From positions 1-16,410 of the forward strand of contig CAMKTM010000024.1 of NCBI GenBank assembly GCA_946415695.1: a DNA stretch of 16,410 nt, read 5' to 3'. A model generated the notes under the pieces. It worked only from the letters and a program-made list of their open reading frames with translations. It had not been told where the DNA came from and searched no databases. Origin of the DNA: an uncultured Prevotellaceae bacterium. GTDB taxonomy: Bacteria > Bacteroidota > Bacteroidia > Bacteroidales > Bacteroidaceae. Below, in pieces: positions 1 through 7,790 of this stretch. Position 1 is the stretch's first letter. Every line of letters begins with the position of its first letter. Both the position numbers and the translations under genes were made by a program.

Positions 1-55
1 ACGCTCTTATTGTAAACAAGGCACGCTCTTATTGTAAACAAGGCACGCTCTTATT
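1..55. repeat. 22-bp tandem repeat, two full copies and one partial
   Basis: The unit ACGCTCTTATTGTAAACAAG plus GC occurs at 1-22 and 23-44. The first 11 bases recur at 45-55. The repeat may continue leftwards out of the window. Each unit junction creates GCACGC, which is the 5' arm of the terminator at 43-73. Confidence 0.85.
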
Positions 56-73
56 CAGGGCGTGCTTTTTTTT
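43..73 (+). terminator. Rho-independent terminator of an upstream gene
   Basis: GCACGC (43-48) pairs with GCGTGC (60-65) around an 11-nt loop, and eight T residues follow (66-73). The gene it ends lies outside the window. It separates that gene from the B12-controlled operon promoter about 10 bp downstream. Confidence 0.65.
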
Positions 74-83
74 GACCTTTCTC

Positions 84-114
84 TTGCAACATTCCGAAAA
101 TAATCGTAACTTTG
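84..114 (+). promoter_or_regulatory. Bacteroidetes-type promoter for the B12 operon
   Basis: TTG at 84-86 and TAACTTTG at 107-114 fit the Bacteroidetes primary sigma consensus (TTG, about 20 bp, TAnnTTTG). Transcription should start near 120, immediately before the riboswitch. This placement supports the riboswitch being at the 5' end of the mRNA. Confidence 0.7.
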
Positions 115-120
115 CAGCGC

Positions 121-300
121 ATTTGGTGATACCCAAGCCTCTCGGAAGAGACAAGGGTAGAGAGGGAATCCGGTGAAAGACCGGAGCAGTGCCCGCTACT
201 GTAATTGCCTTCTGCGTGCAGCGCACCGAAACGTCACTGGGGCCTCCCCCCGGGAAGACGCGCTGCCGGGCAAAAGCCAGGAAACCTGCCATTTCGCATA
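121..300 (+). promoter_or_regulatory. Cobalamin (adenosylcobalamin-type) riboswitch
   Basis: The leader contains the conserved core of the cobalamin aptamer in the right order. GGGAATCCGGTGAAAGACCGG lies at 164-184, followed by the GCCCGCTACTGTAA segment (191-204) and the B12 box AGCCAGGAAACCTGCC at 275-290. The aptamer should bind a cobalamin coenzyme and lower expression of the genes behind it when B12 is plentiful. The edges are approximate, because I placed them from the outer conserved elements and not from a covariance model. The expression platform is presumably within 301-387. Confidence 0.93.
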
Positions 301-355
301 ACAGACAGCCATCCTCGGGACAAGGATGAGGATAATTACAACACACAAATTACGA

Positions 356-370
356 CGTACGAAGCGTACG
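356..370 (+). promoter_or_regulatory. Small hairpin before the lipoprotein start, possible expression platform
   Basis: CGTACG (356-361) and CGTACG (365-370) can pair around AAG. The hairpin ends 17 nt before the ATG at 388. A second weak stem, ATCCT with AGGAT, lies just upstream within 310-328. Either could belong to the switching part of the riboswitch. No U-tract follows, so a translational mechanism is more likely than a terminator. This is inference only. Confidence 0.3.
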
Positions 371-387
371 AGATTAGTTCATGTACT

Positions 388-1530
388 ATGAAAAAGAACT
401 TGTTGTATGCACTGGCGGCATTGCTGCTGGCGGCTTGCGGCGATGACAAAGATGTTTTACCCCCCGAGCCGATGCCCGAACCCGCCACGACTTACAATGC
501 CGAGCAGCTTATCATCTGCAACGAAGGCATCTGGCAAAGTGACAACGGACAACTGTCGCTCTATGACAGCCGGACAAATACGGTGACGAACAAATGGTTC
601 CGCCAGGTGAACGGCGTGAAGCTGGGCGACACGCCGAACGACATCGTTCAGATCAACGACAACCTCATCGCCATTTCCATCAACTGGAGCAACATCATCC
701 AGTACATCCGCCCCGACGGCACAGCCTGTGGTGCAACGGAAAACGTGCCCAACAACCGTCGCCTCTGCTCGGACGGCAACTATCTCTATGTCACTTCCTA
801 CGCCCATCGCTGCGGCGACAAGGTGTTCGAGAAGGGCTATGTGGCAAAGATTGACGTGAACACAAAACAAGTGGTGGCAACCTGCGAGGTGGGCTGGGAG
901 CCCGAAGGCATCCGCCTCTACGACGGACGCCTCTACATCGCCAACAGCGGCGGCTACAGCTTCAGCGAAGTCCAGCACGACTACGAGACGACGGTCAGCG
1001 TGGTAGATGCAGCATCAATGCAGCTCCTTCGCAGCATCGACACCGGCTGCATCAACCTCTACGGCGAGATGTCGCAGGCTGGCAAATACCTCTGCATCAA
1101 TTCCTGCGGCGACTACTACGGCACGGAACCCAAGACGATTATCCTGAATTGCGAGACGGAACAGGTGACGGTCTTTAACTTCCCAGCAACGTGCAGCACC
1201 ACCGACGGCGTACGCTTCTACACCGTGGGGTCCTCCTTCTCCTACGACACCTACGAGACGGTCTATAGCATCCGCACCATCGACCCAACGACGATGCAGG
1301 TGACAGACGACATCTTCTGCGAAGCCATCACCCAGAAACTGGCCTCGCTCGTTGCACCATACGAGATTTACCTCTCCCCCGTGACGGGCAACGTCTATTT
1401 CACCGATGCCAAGACCTACGCCACGGCTGGCTACCTCTACGGCTACACACAGGACGGCAGACAACTCTTCGAACCTCAGAAACTCTACATAAACCCTGCA
1501 CATATCCTGGCTTTGGGGATTAGAGATTAA
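388..1530 (+). CDS. btuG: Surface lipoprotein, BtuG-like beta-propeller (predicted B12-binding)
   Basis: The 380-residue product begins with a lipoprotein signal peptide ending in LAAC (Cys17). GDDKD follows directly, the acidic pattern that sends Bacteroidetes lipoproteins to the outer face of the outer membrane. The rest reads as a YncE/DUF5074-type beta-propeller: repeated strands such as EPEGIRLYDGRLYIANSGGY (from about residue 170) and PNDIVQINDNLIAI. It lies directly behind a cobalamin riboswitch. BtuG proteins of gut Bacteroides are B12-binding surface propellers that pass B12 to BtuB, so fold plus riboswitch make a BtuG role the best reading. The symbol is by analogy. I chose ATG 388 because an upstream in-frame start lies inside the riboswitch and would destroy the signal peptide. 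Eleven Cys besides the lipidated one are unusual for an exported protein. Its stop codon lies in a heptamer repeat that runs to the next start. Confidence 0.8.
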   Translation: MKKNLLYALAALLLAACGDDKDVLPPEPMPEPATTYNAEQLIICNEGIWQSDNGQLSLYDSRTNTVTNKWFRQVNGVKLGDTPNDIVQINDNLIAISINWSNIIQYIRPDGTACGATENVPNNRRLCSDGNYLYVTSYAHRCGDKVFEKGYVAKIDVNTKQVVATCEVGWEPEGIRLYDGRLYIANSGGYSFSEVQHDYETTVSVVDAASMQLLRSIDTGCINLYGEMSQAGKYLCINSCGDYYGTEPKTIILNCETEQVTVFNFPATCSTTDGVRFYTVGSSFSYDTYETVYSIRTIDPTTMQVTDDIFCEAITQKLASLVAPYEIYLSPVTGNVYFTDAKTYATAGYLYGYTQDGRQLFEPQKLYINPAHILALGIRD

Positions 1531-1561
1531 AAAGATTAAGGATTAAAGATTAAGGATTATG
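1518..1561 (+). repeat. GATTAAG heptamer repeat spanning stop and start codons
   Basis: Six consecutive GATTA-initiated units start at 1518, 1525, 1534, 1541, 1548 and 1555. Five are 7 bp long and one is 9 bp. The TAA stop of the upstream gene (1528-1530) and the ATG of the downstream gene (1559-1561) both lie inside the array. It makes up the whole 28-bp spacer. Confidence 0.85.
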
Positions 1562-3448
1562 AATTACAAAAAGAACAAATACTATCTGCAAGCGATTCTG
1601 GCTAACGTATTGGCATTTGCTGCGACAGTAAGTGCCAGTGCGCAGAATCCATATATAAATAAGGTATATGAGTATCGCCCCGCTCCAGGGCAGTTTGTGA
1701 ACAAGATGCCTTTCTACGAAGAGGGCGACACGGAAGCGACAATGGCGGCAAAAGCCACTGAAGCCATCGCTAACGACAACCAGGAGGTCATCAGCCTTGG
1801 TGCTTTCGGCGGATATGTCGTCTTTGGCTTCGACCATCCAATCGTCAACGTGACGGGAGCGTATGACTTCCAGATTGACGGCAACGCCTTCTATTCCAGT
1901 GACAACCCAAACCCTGATGCTGGCCTCGGCGGCAGTTCCGAGCCTGGCATCGTCATGGTGAGCCGCGACATGAACGGCAACGGCCTGCCCGACGACACAT
2001 GGTACGAACTGGCAGGCAGCGAGTACCATAAGCCGACGACACGTCGTGGCTACTCCCTCACCTACCAACGGCCTGCGCCAGACCATGTCGCTACGCCCAA
2101 ACCAAAGTCTCCCTTCATCGACACCACCTACATCCACTGGACATCAAATCTCGGCGAAGAAGGCTATATCGTCAGGAACTCTTATAACCGGCAGGAGTAT
2201 TATCCCAACTGGATAAGCGAGGACAAGATGACCTTCACAGGCACATGCCTTCCGGAGAATGCCGTTGACGAAAGCGGCAAAGGAACATACTATGTCCTCT
2301 ACTGCTTCCCGTGGGGTTATGCCGACAACCATCCGAACAATACTACAATGTCGCAATTCAACATCGATTGGGCAGTGGATGCCGACGGCAACAGCGTCTT
2401 CCTCTCCCGCATAGACTTCATCAAAGTCTATACGGGCATCAACCAACAAGCAGGAATTCTTGGCGAGACAAGCACCGAAATCTCCGGTGCCTGCGACCTC
2501 CATCCCCAGGCCACAACCGACAAAGAGGATGTCATAGGGGGAGAACTGCGAATCCTTACCTTCGAGGACAGCGACTGCCTGAACGGCAATGCCAAATGGT
2601 CGTCGCTCATTGATGACCCTCAATATGGCGGCCCGCTTCTTTATGGCGACGGCTTCGGCTTCTACGATATAGAAGAGGCTTACAAATGGTATGACGAAGG
2701 CAACACCTTCCTTTGCAGCACCATCAACGAGCAATACGACACGTGGTGCTTCTGGAGCGGAGGCGTTGCCATTTCCAACTGGTACACATCCATCGAAGAC
2801 GGTGAGCACGAGACGCAGTTAGGCATCCCCTATACCGATGCAAACGGCAAGCATGGGCGAGGCGGCTCTGAGAACTTTGCCGTCGGCTATGGCTACGAGG
2901 ACACAAGCGGCTACGGAAGCGACACACGGCCCATCATTTCCTTCGGCGACGGCAAGGCGCGCATCATCGACCACGCTTACATCACCAACACTGCCTACTT
3001 CCTCCACTCCGTCAACTATGGCGACGGCTTCAACGAAGCAGCAACGGACGAGACGTTCATCAACCTTGTGGCACAAGGATTCGACGAGAAGGGCGACCTC
3101 AAGGGAACAGTCAAACTGCCGCTTATCCAGGGGACGAAAGCCATCACCGAATGGACACGCTTCAACCTCTCCAGCCTTGGCAAGATTCTTACGCTGAAGT
3201 TTGACTTCGAGGTGTCCGAAGACCAGCAGGGCATCTATGGTGTGAACGTGCCGGCCTACTTTGCCATCGACGACATTGCAGTGCGAATGGCCGAAGACGA
3301 TGCCACAGAAATCAAAGCCAGCGCCTCGGCCGCAGGTGCTCCTTCCTTCTATAGCATCAGCGGAACAAGACAAAGCCGCCTCAGAAAAGGCATCAACATT
3401 ATTGTACGTCAGGACGGCTCAGTACGCAAAGTGTATTCCGGAAAATAA
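1559..3448 (+). CDS. Exported surface protein with C-terminal DUF4465 domain, B12 operon
   Basis: The 629-residue product has an N-terminal signal peptide that probably ends at the Ala-Gln near residue 29. There is no lipobox. Residues about 30-310 form a cell-surface module with an Asp/Asn loop DMNGNGLPDDTWYE (137-150), which resembles a calcium-binding loop. Residues about 331-577 form a DUF4465 domain with the landmarks TFEDSD, KWSSLIDD, YKWYDEGN, FWSGG and NVPAYFAIDDIAV. The last 34 residues (SFYSISGTRQ, KGINII) resemble a Bacteroidetes C-terminal sorting or anchoring tail. The gene follows the BtuG-like gene by 28 bp and shares its riboswitch, so a role in B12 capture is inferred. BtuH, another class of surface B12-binding protein in Bacteroidetes, is a possible relative, but I could not verify homology. 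DUF4465 itself has no agreed function. Confidence 0.82.
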   Translation: MNYKKNKYYLQAILANVLAFAATVSASAQNPYINKVYEYRPAPGQFVNKMPFYEEGDTEATMAAKATEAIANDNQEVISLGAFGGYVVFGFDHPIVNVTGAYDFQIDGNAFYSSDNPNPDAGLGGSSEPGIVMVSRDMNGNGLPDDTWYELAGSEYHKPTTRRGYSLTYQRPAPDHVATPKPKSPFIDTTYIHWTSNLGEEGYIVRNSYNRQEYYPNWISEDKMTFTGTCLPENAVDESGKGTYYVLYCFPWGYADNHPNNTTMSQFNIDWAVDADGNSVFLSRIDFIKVYTGINQQAGILGETSTEISGACDLHPQATTDKEDVIGGELRILTFEDSDCLNGNAKWSSLIDDPQYGGPLLYGDGFGFYDIEEAYKWYDEGNTFLCSTINEQYDTWCFWSGGVAISNWYTSIEDGEHETQLGIPYTDANGKHGRGGSENFAVGYGYEDTSGYGSDTRPIISFGDGKARIIDHAYITNTAYFLHSVNYGDGFNEAATDETFINLVAQGFDEKGDLKGTVKLPLIQGTKAITEWTRFNLSSLGKILTLKFDFEVSEDQQGIYGVNVPAYFAIDDIAVRMAEDDATEIKASASAAGAPSFYSISGTRQSRLRKGINIIVRQDGSVRKVYSGK

Positions 3449-3496
3449 CATCTAAGCTTTAACAATCAACCAATTATATTAACCAACACAATCATT

Positions 3497-6400
3497 ATGA
3501 AGAGAACTTTATTCTCAGTAGCACTCTGTCTGGCAGCAATGTTTGCCAGCGCACAGAGCTATGAAGTGAGAACTCTCACTTTCGAAGATGCCGACTACCG
3601 TGGCTCTGGCAACGTGGTGGGCGAAAAGAACTGGTCGTCGCTCATCGACGATGCCGAGTACAACGGCACATTACTCTATGGCGACGGCGCAAGTACCTAC
3701 ATGTGGTACGACGAGGGCAACACGGAACTCGTCTGGGACGGCTTTGAGGACAGCGGAATGGGCAAAGCCTTCTGGAGTGGCGGTTCTGCCATCTCTAACT
3801 TCTACGAGGCTGACCTCAGCCAAGCCGACTACAGTCGCCAGTTGAGCATCCCTTTGACACAAAGTGACAATCAGTTCGTCGTTGTGTTCAACTCCGTGAA
3901 CCTGCAGGGCTATCCTTCCTTCACGAATTGCACGCCGTTCTACTTCTCCGACAACAAGGCGCGTGTCATCGAGTCGGTGGATGTCATCAACACAGCTTAT
4001 GTGCTCAACTCCCTCACCAACGGCGACGGCTTTGCTCCAGCTGCTACCGACGCAAGCCAGTTCGTTGTTCACTTTGAGGGAACACACGCTGACGGCACTA
4101 CCAGCGAGGTGACGTTCCTGCTGGCAGACGGTCGTAACTTCGTGACAGACTGGACAAGCGTGGACCTCACGTCACTTGGCGCTGTGAAGTCTCTCCGTAC
4201 ATACGTCACCGGCAGCAGCGACTTGGAGGGCGACTATGGACTCAACACGCCGGGCTACGTGGCGCTGGACAACATCAAAGTGCGCTTCGAACTTCCCCAA
4301 ACGGTTACCGTCACGATGAATGCCAAGTCGAAGCTCATCAAGAGCCTCGTCAACATGGCGACTAACGAGACTGTCGAGGTGGGAGAACCTGCCAGCAACA
4401 AATATACCTTTGATGCCTTCGACGGTTCCTACCTGCTGACTGCCACCGCAAGCGACGGTAGCACAGTGAGCGGCACCATTCAGCTCGATATCGATGCCGA
4501 GCATACAGCCTTCACTATTTACTCCCCCGAAGTGAACGTGAAGAACAGCGGTTGGACTTACGGCACGGACTACAGCCTCGACCTCAAAGTCACTGATAAG
4601 GAAGGCAACGAGGTGAACACCACGATGGGCGAGTACACGAATGGGCACAAGATGTTCCTCGTGCTCAACGGCAACACGTACTACCTCGACGTCGTTCCTT
4701 CTGCCGACCGCCAGGCAGAAGGCTACCTCCCCATAAGCTACACGGGCACCGTCAACTTCAACCCGACCATCAGTGCCGAGGCTCCGATGGGCTATGCTTA
4801 CAGCGTCACGGTTCCTGCAGGGGCAACCTTCTCCATTGGCACCAAGACGGCTCACTTCGTGAAGTTCAAGGAGATAGTGCCTGAAAGCGTTACCAACGAA
4901 GGAACGGTCTATAACTACATCCTTGCCGACAAGCAAGTCTATAACTATCGCGTCACGAAGGAAGGCAAGCTGACGCAAGCCGGCATCTTCACCATGAGCG
5001 GCGACGAGACAAAGCGACCGACACTCGCCTTCACCGATGCCGACATGGAAGCAAAGAGTCCGAAGTTCGTTGACCACGATGTCGCTTCCAACGACGGCTA
5101 CAACGTGAGCGACCTCTTCCTCAACATCAACGCAGCAGGCCACTTGAAGCTCAACGGCGTGGGCGACACCTACGACATCCTGCCCATGCGTAACTGGGAG
5201 CTTACCAACAACATCACTGCCAACTACTTCATCGAGCCTGACTTCCACTTCACTGTCATCAACTTGAACGGCGAGGCAGACAATTCCGTCGTGAAGGTCG
5301 AGAACGAACTGCTTACGGCAGTAGGCGAAGGAACAGCCATTGTGCTCGTCACCTACGATGCCATCCACCTCGATTACTACAACGGAAGCGCCACTTCAAG
5401 CAACTTCGCAGGCGGCAACGACTGGGGTGCCATCTGGCCTGAGAACACAGGAGTCTTCGTCGTAACCGTTGGCGAACAGGCTACAGGCATCACGCCTAAC
5501 ATTATTATTAATAAGGACTACCTGACAACCGTAACTCCTTGGGGCGGCGGCGACCCAATCGACACAAAGCTATCTATGGAGAATGTTGATGCAGAGTTCG
5601 ATGTGCTTTACTATCTTGACACGGAAGACGGCTTCGAATACACTTTCACACCAGAAGGTGCTAGCTCTGTCACACTTGCCCGTCCCGTTATTGGCGAGAA
5701 TATGGCTTCCTACACAGGCTTCTCTTCTGAAGGCGTCACAGCCAACGAAGACGGCAGCTACACGCTGAAACTCACCGAAGGTCGCAACATCGTATGCCTC
5801 ACCAACGCAGAAGGCAAGAGCATCTATCAGGTGATGACAGCCAAGCCTTGCCATCGCGACATCAAGGTCGGCGACGAAGTCGTGACGAAAGTGAAGCCTG
5901 GCGATGCTGTTACGGTGCAATACTCTGGCCTCTATCATCCCGCAGGCAAGCTGGCAGGCATCCACAACTTCCAGGGATTCCTCGATTACAAGAAGCCTGC
6001 TGATGGCGTCAGCGTGACGAAAGGCAAGGGCAACCAGTACAAGGTGGCTTCAACTGCCACGGCACAAGCCATCTCCTTCACCGTTCCTGCCGACTGGACA
6101 GCTAAGACCATTGAGGTGGGCGACGGCGTGATGGGCATCAGTGGCTTCGGCGACCCCGTCGGCAACCATCGTGCCACATCGAAGGATACTGGCCGTGCGC
6201 CCAACTTCACCGCCATCTCGCAGAACGCAGTCTTCGGTCGCGTACCAGCAATCGTACTGCCTGTTGACGTGCCTGCTCTCGTTGCTACCTTCGAGGACGT
6301 GACGGACATCACCTCTCCCGTTGACGGCCACATGAGCATCAGCACAGAGGATGACGACGACCGCGAGTTCTTCACCAGCGGCGACTACGCTTTCCATAGC

Positions 6401-7492
6401 GGATGTATGCACGATTGGGGCTACTGGTACTGGTTTGGCTATGCAAGCCGCACCGAGACGAAGTACGAGACGCTCGACGACCAGTGGAACAACGTCGTGG
6501 GCGGCGGCTACGACGGCTCTGCAACCTATGGCGTGGTCTTCGCTGCCGCGTTCAACGGTCCCTGCTATGCCGAATTGCTCACCGGACCTGCTGTCGTACC
6601 TGGCTTCTACATCACCAACAGCAGCTATGCCTACACTTCGATGCTCAACGGCGATGCTTCAGCCAAGAAGTTCGAGAAGGGCGACTGGTTCAAACTCACC
6701 ATCACGGGCTACGATGCTGACGACAACAAAACAGGCACCAAGGAATACTACCTTGCCGACCTGCGCGACGAGGCAACTGCCTACATCATCAACGACTGGC
6801 GCTATGTTGACCTCTCCTGCCTCGGCGAAGTGGCAAAGCTGGGCTTCGAGCTCACCAGCACCGACAATGGCAGTTACGGCATGAACACACCCGCTTACTT
6901 CTGCTTTGACAACTTCGGAGCCGAAGGTACTGAGGTGCTGCCCGAGAACAACGTCGTCTTCGTCTCCTCCATCGGTTATGCCACCTACGTGACAAAGACC
7001 GACGTTGACTTCTCCACGTCCGGCCTCGAAGTCTTTGCCGTAACAGAATCCGCACAGGACGGTTATGTCCATCTCTCAGCCATCACCGAGGCTCCTGCTG
7101 GCGAAGCCGTCCTCGTGAAGGCAGCCGAAGGCGCCTACACTCTGACCGCCGCCACCTCGCCTGCTGCACCTGCCGGCAATCTGCTGAAGCCCGCTACGGC
7201 CGACATCACAGCCGACGGCACGCAGTACATCCTGGCCGATGACACCGACGGCATCGGTTTCTATCAGGCAACGACAGGAAGCACCATTGAGGCTGGCAAG
7301 GGCTATCTCGAGTTCAAAGGCTCGCCCGTCAAAGCCTTCCTCTTCGACAATGGCAGCGCAACAGGCATTGAAATGGTCAATGGTCAATGGTCAATGGTCA
7401 ATGGTCAATCCATCTACAACCTCGCCGGTCAGCGCCTGAGCAAGATGCAGCGCGGCATCAACATTGTCGATGGAAAGAAGATGCTGAAGTAA
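3497..7492 (+). CDS. Large exported protein with two DUF4465 domains and a C-terminal tail
   Basis: The 1331-residue product has a signal peptide cleaved near AQ (19-20). DUF4465 domain 1 covers about 26-265 (TLTFEDAD, NWSSLIDD, MWYDEGN, FWSGG, TPGYVALDNIKV). Residues 270-925 are beta-rich, Ig-like segments I cannot name. DUF4465 domain 2 covers about 931-1143 (VATFEDV, NTPAYFCFDNFG). A GYATYV-type C-terminal beta domain follows (about 1145-1290), then the tail YNLAGQRLSKMQRGINIV at 1307-1324. Domain 1 closely resembles the DUF4465 domain of the preceding protein, which suggests duplication. The gap to the previous gene is 48 bp with no terminator seen, so it is probably in the B12 operon. 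A role as a large surface protein binding B12 or a related corrinoid is inference. A 7-bp tandem repeat at 7373-7407 is translated between the last domain and the tail. Confidence 0.82.
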   Translation: MKRTLFSVALCLAAMFASAQSYEVRTLTFEDADYRGSGNVVGEKNWSSLIDDAEYNGTLLYGDGASTYMWYDEGNTELVWDGFEDSGMGKAFWSGGSAISNFYEADLSQADYSRQLSIPLTQSDNQFVVVFNSVNLQGYPSFTNCTPFYFSDNKARVIESVDVINTAYVLNSLTNGDGFAPAATDASQFVVHFEGTHADGTTSEVTFLLADGRNFVTDWTSVDLTSLGAVKSLRTYVTGSSDLEGDYGLNTPGYVALDNIKVRFELPQTVTVTMNAKSKLIKSLVNMATNETVEVGEPASNKYTFDAFDGSYLLTATASDGSTVSGTIQLDIDAEHTAFTIYSPEVNVKNSGWTYGTDYSLDLKVTDKEGNEVNTTMGEYTNGHKMFLVLNGNTYYLDVVPSADRQAEGYLPISYTGTVNFNPTISAEAPMGYAYSVTVPAGATFSIGTKTAHFVKFKEIVPESVTNEGTVYNYILADKQVYNYRVTKEGKLTQAGIFTMSGDETKRPTLAFTDADMEAKSPKFVDHDVASNDGYNVSDLFLNINAAGHLKLNGVGDTYDILPMRNWELTNNITANYFIEPDFHFTVINLNGEADNSVVKVENELLTAVGEGTAIVLVTYDAIHLDYYNGSATSSNFAGGNDWGAIWPENTGVFVVTVGEQATGITPNIIINKDYLTTVTPWGGGDPIDTKLSMENVDAEFDVLYYLDTEDGFEYTFTPEGASSVTLARPVIGENMASYTGFSSEGVTANEDGSYTLKLTEGRNIVCLTNAEGKSIYQVMTAKPCHRDIKVGDEVVTKVKPGDAVTVQYSGLYHPAGKLAGIHNFQGFLDYKKPADGVSVTKGKGNQYKVASTATAQAISFTVPADWTAKTIEVGDGVMGISGFGDPVGNHRATSKDTGRAPNFTAISQNAVFGRVPAIVLPVDVPALVATFEDVTDITSPVDGHMSISTEDDDDREFFTSGDYAFHSGCMHDWGYWYWFGYASRTETKYETLDDQWNNVVGGGYDGSATYGVVFAAAFNGPCYAELLTGPAVVPGFYITNSSYAYTSMLNGDASAKKFEKGDWFKLTITGYDADDNKTGTKEYYLADLRDEATAYIINDWRYVDLSCLGEVAKLGFELTSTDNGSYGMNTPAYFCFDNFGAEGTEVLPENNVVFVSSIGYATYVTKTDVDFSTSGLEVFAVTESAQDGYVHLSAITEAPAGEAVLVKAAEGAYTLTAATSPAAPAGNLLKPATADITADGTQYILADDTDGIGFYQATTGSTIEAGKGYLEFKGSPVKAFLFDNGSATGIEMVNGQWSMVNGQSIYNLAGQRLSKMQRGINIVDGKKMLK
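7373..7407 (+). repeat. Five perfect ATGGTCA heptamers inside a coding region
   Basis: ATGGTCA occurs five times without interruption. It encodes residues 1293-1304 (MVNGQWSMVNGQ). The unit is not a multiple of three, so gain or loss of one copy would shift the frame just before the C-terminal tail. Confidence 0.95.
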
Positions 7493-7510
7493 AACAGACC
7501 CTCTCCCTAA

Positions 7511-7536
7511 CCCCTCCCCCTTTATGGGGAAGGGGG
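7511..7536 (+). repeat. C/G-rich hairpin after the 1331-residue gene
   Basis: CCCCTCCCCC (7511-7520) pairs with GGGGAAGGGGG (7526-7536) around TTTAT, with one internal mismatch. No U-tract follows. It starts 19 bp after the stop codon. It may help end or stabilise the operon mRNA. It resembles a common intergenic palindrome, so a terminator role is uncertain. Confidence 0.5.
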
Positions 7537-7583
7537 AAGGAAGCTGGGAAACGATATTACCTGATTAAATAGTATTTAAGTTT

Positions 7584-7736
7584 ATGAGAAAGTATATCAG
7601 TCCTGCCATCGTACTTAACGAGGCACAAGTTACGAGCATGTTGGCCGAGAGCCTGAAGATCAGCGACACTACCGTTGACGGAAGCCAAGCCCTCACGAAA
7701 GAGGAGGACAACTGGGCCATCTGGGGAGAAGAGTAA
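7584..7736 (+). CDS. 50-residue small protein of unknown function
   Basis: The product starts MRKYISPAIVLNEAQV and ends EEDNWAIWGEE. It has no signal peptide or membrane segment, and 10 of its 50 residues are Asp or Glu, clustered towards the C-terminus. From memory, many short hypothetical proteins of Bacteroidales share this layout, with an M-K/R-K-Y-I-S-P start and a Trp-containing acidic end; none that I recall has a known role. It lies 91 bp after the 1331-residue gene and could be the last gene of that transcript or stand alone. No convincing promoter was seen. A strong hairpin begins seven bases after its stop. It could be a peptide precursor, a regulator or a protein-interaction tag. 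The open frame and typical ends support it being real. Confidence 0.6.
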   Translation: MRKYISPAIVLNEAQVTSMLAESLKISDTTVDGSQALTKEEDNWAIWGEE

Positions 7737-7742
7737 CGCTAC

Positions 7743-7782
7743 TGATTGTATTTTGACACGAAGATGTGTCAAAATACAATCA
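7743..7782. terminator. Perfect 17-bp inverted repeat, possible terminator
   Basis: The arms at 7743-7759 and 7766-7782 are exact complements around the loop GAAGAT. The stem is A/T-rich and has no U-tract on either side, so it is not a canonical terminator. It lies just past the small gene and before a second long inverted repeat. A role in ending transcription or protecting a 3' end is plausible. Confidence 0.5.
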
Positions 7783-7790
7783 ATATAATA

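Noticed and set aside
1..55. Possible CRISPR array
   Set aside because: The repeats are directly adjacent, with no unique spacers between them.
205..387. Upstream in-frame extension of the BtuG-like gene
   Set aside because: It begins inside the cobalamin riboswitch and would place 61 residues before a clear lipoprotein signal peptide. ATG 388 fits much better.
4172..5368. Long minus-strand frame inside the 1331-residue gene
   Set aside because: It is an antisense shadow with no domain features; the plus-strand frame has a signal peptide and recognisable domains.
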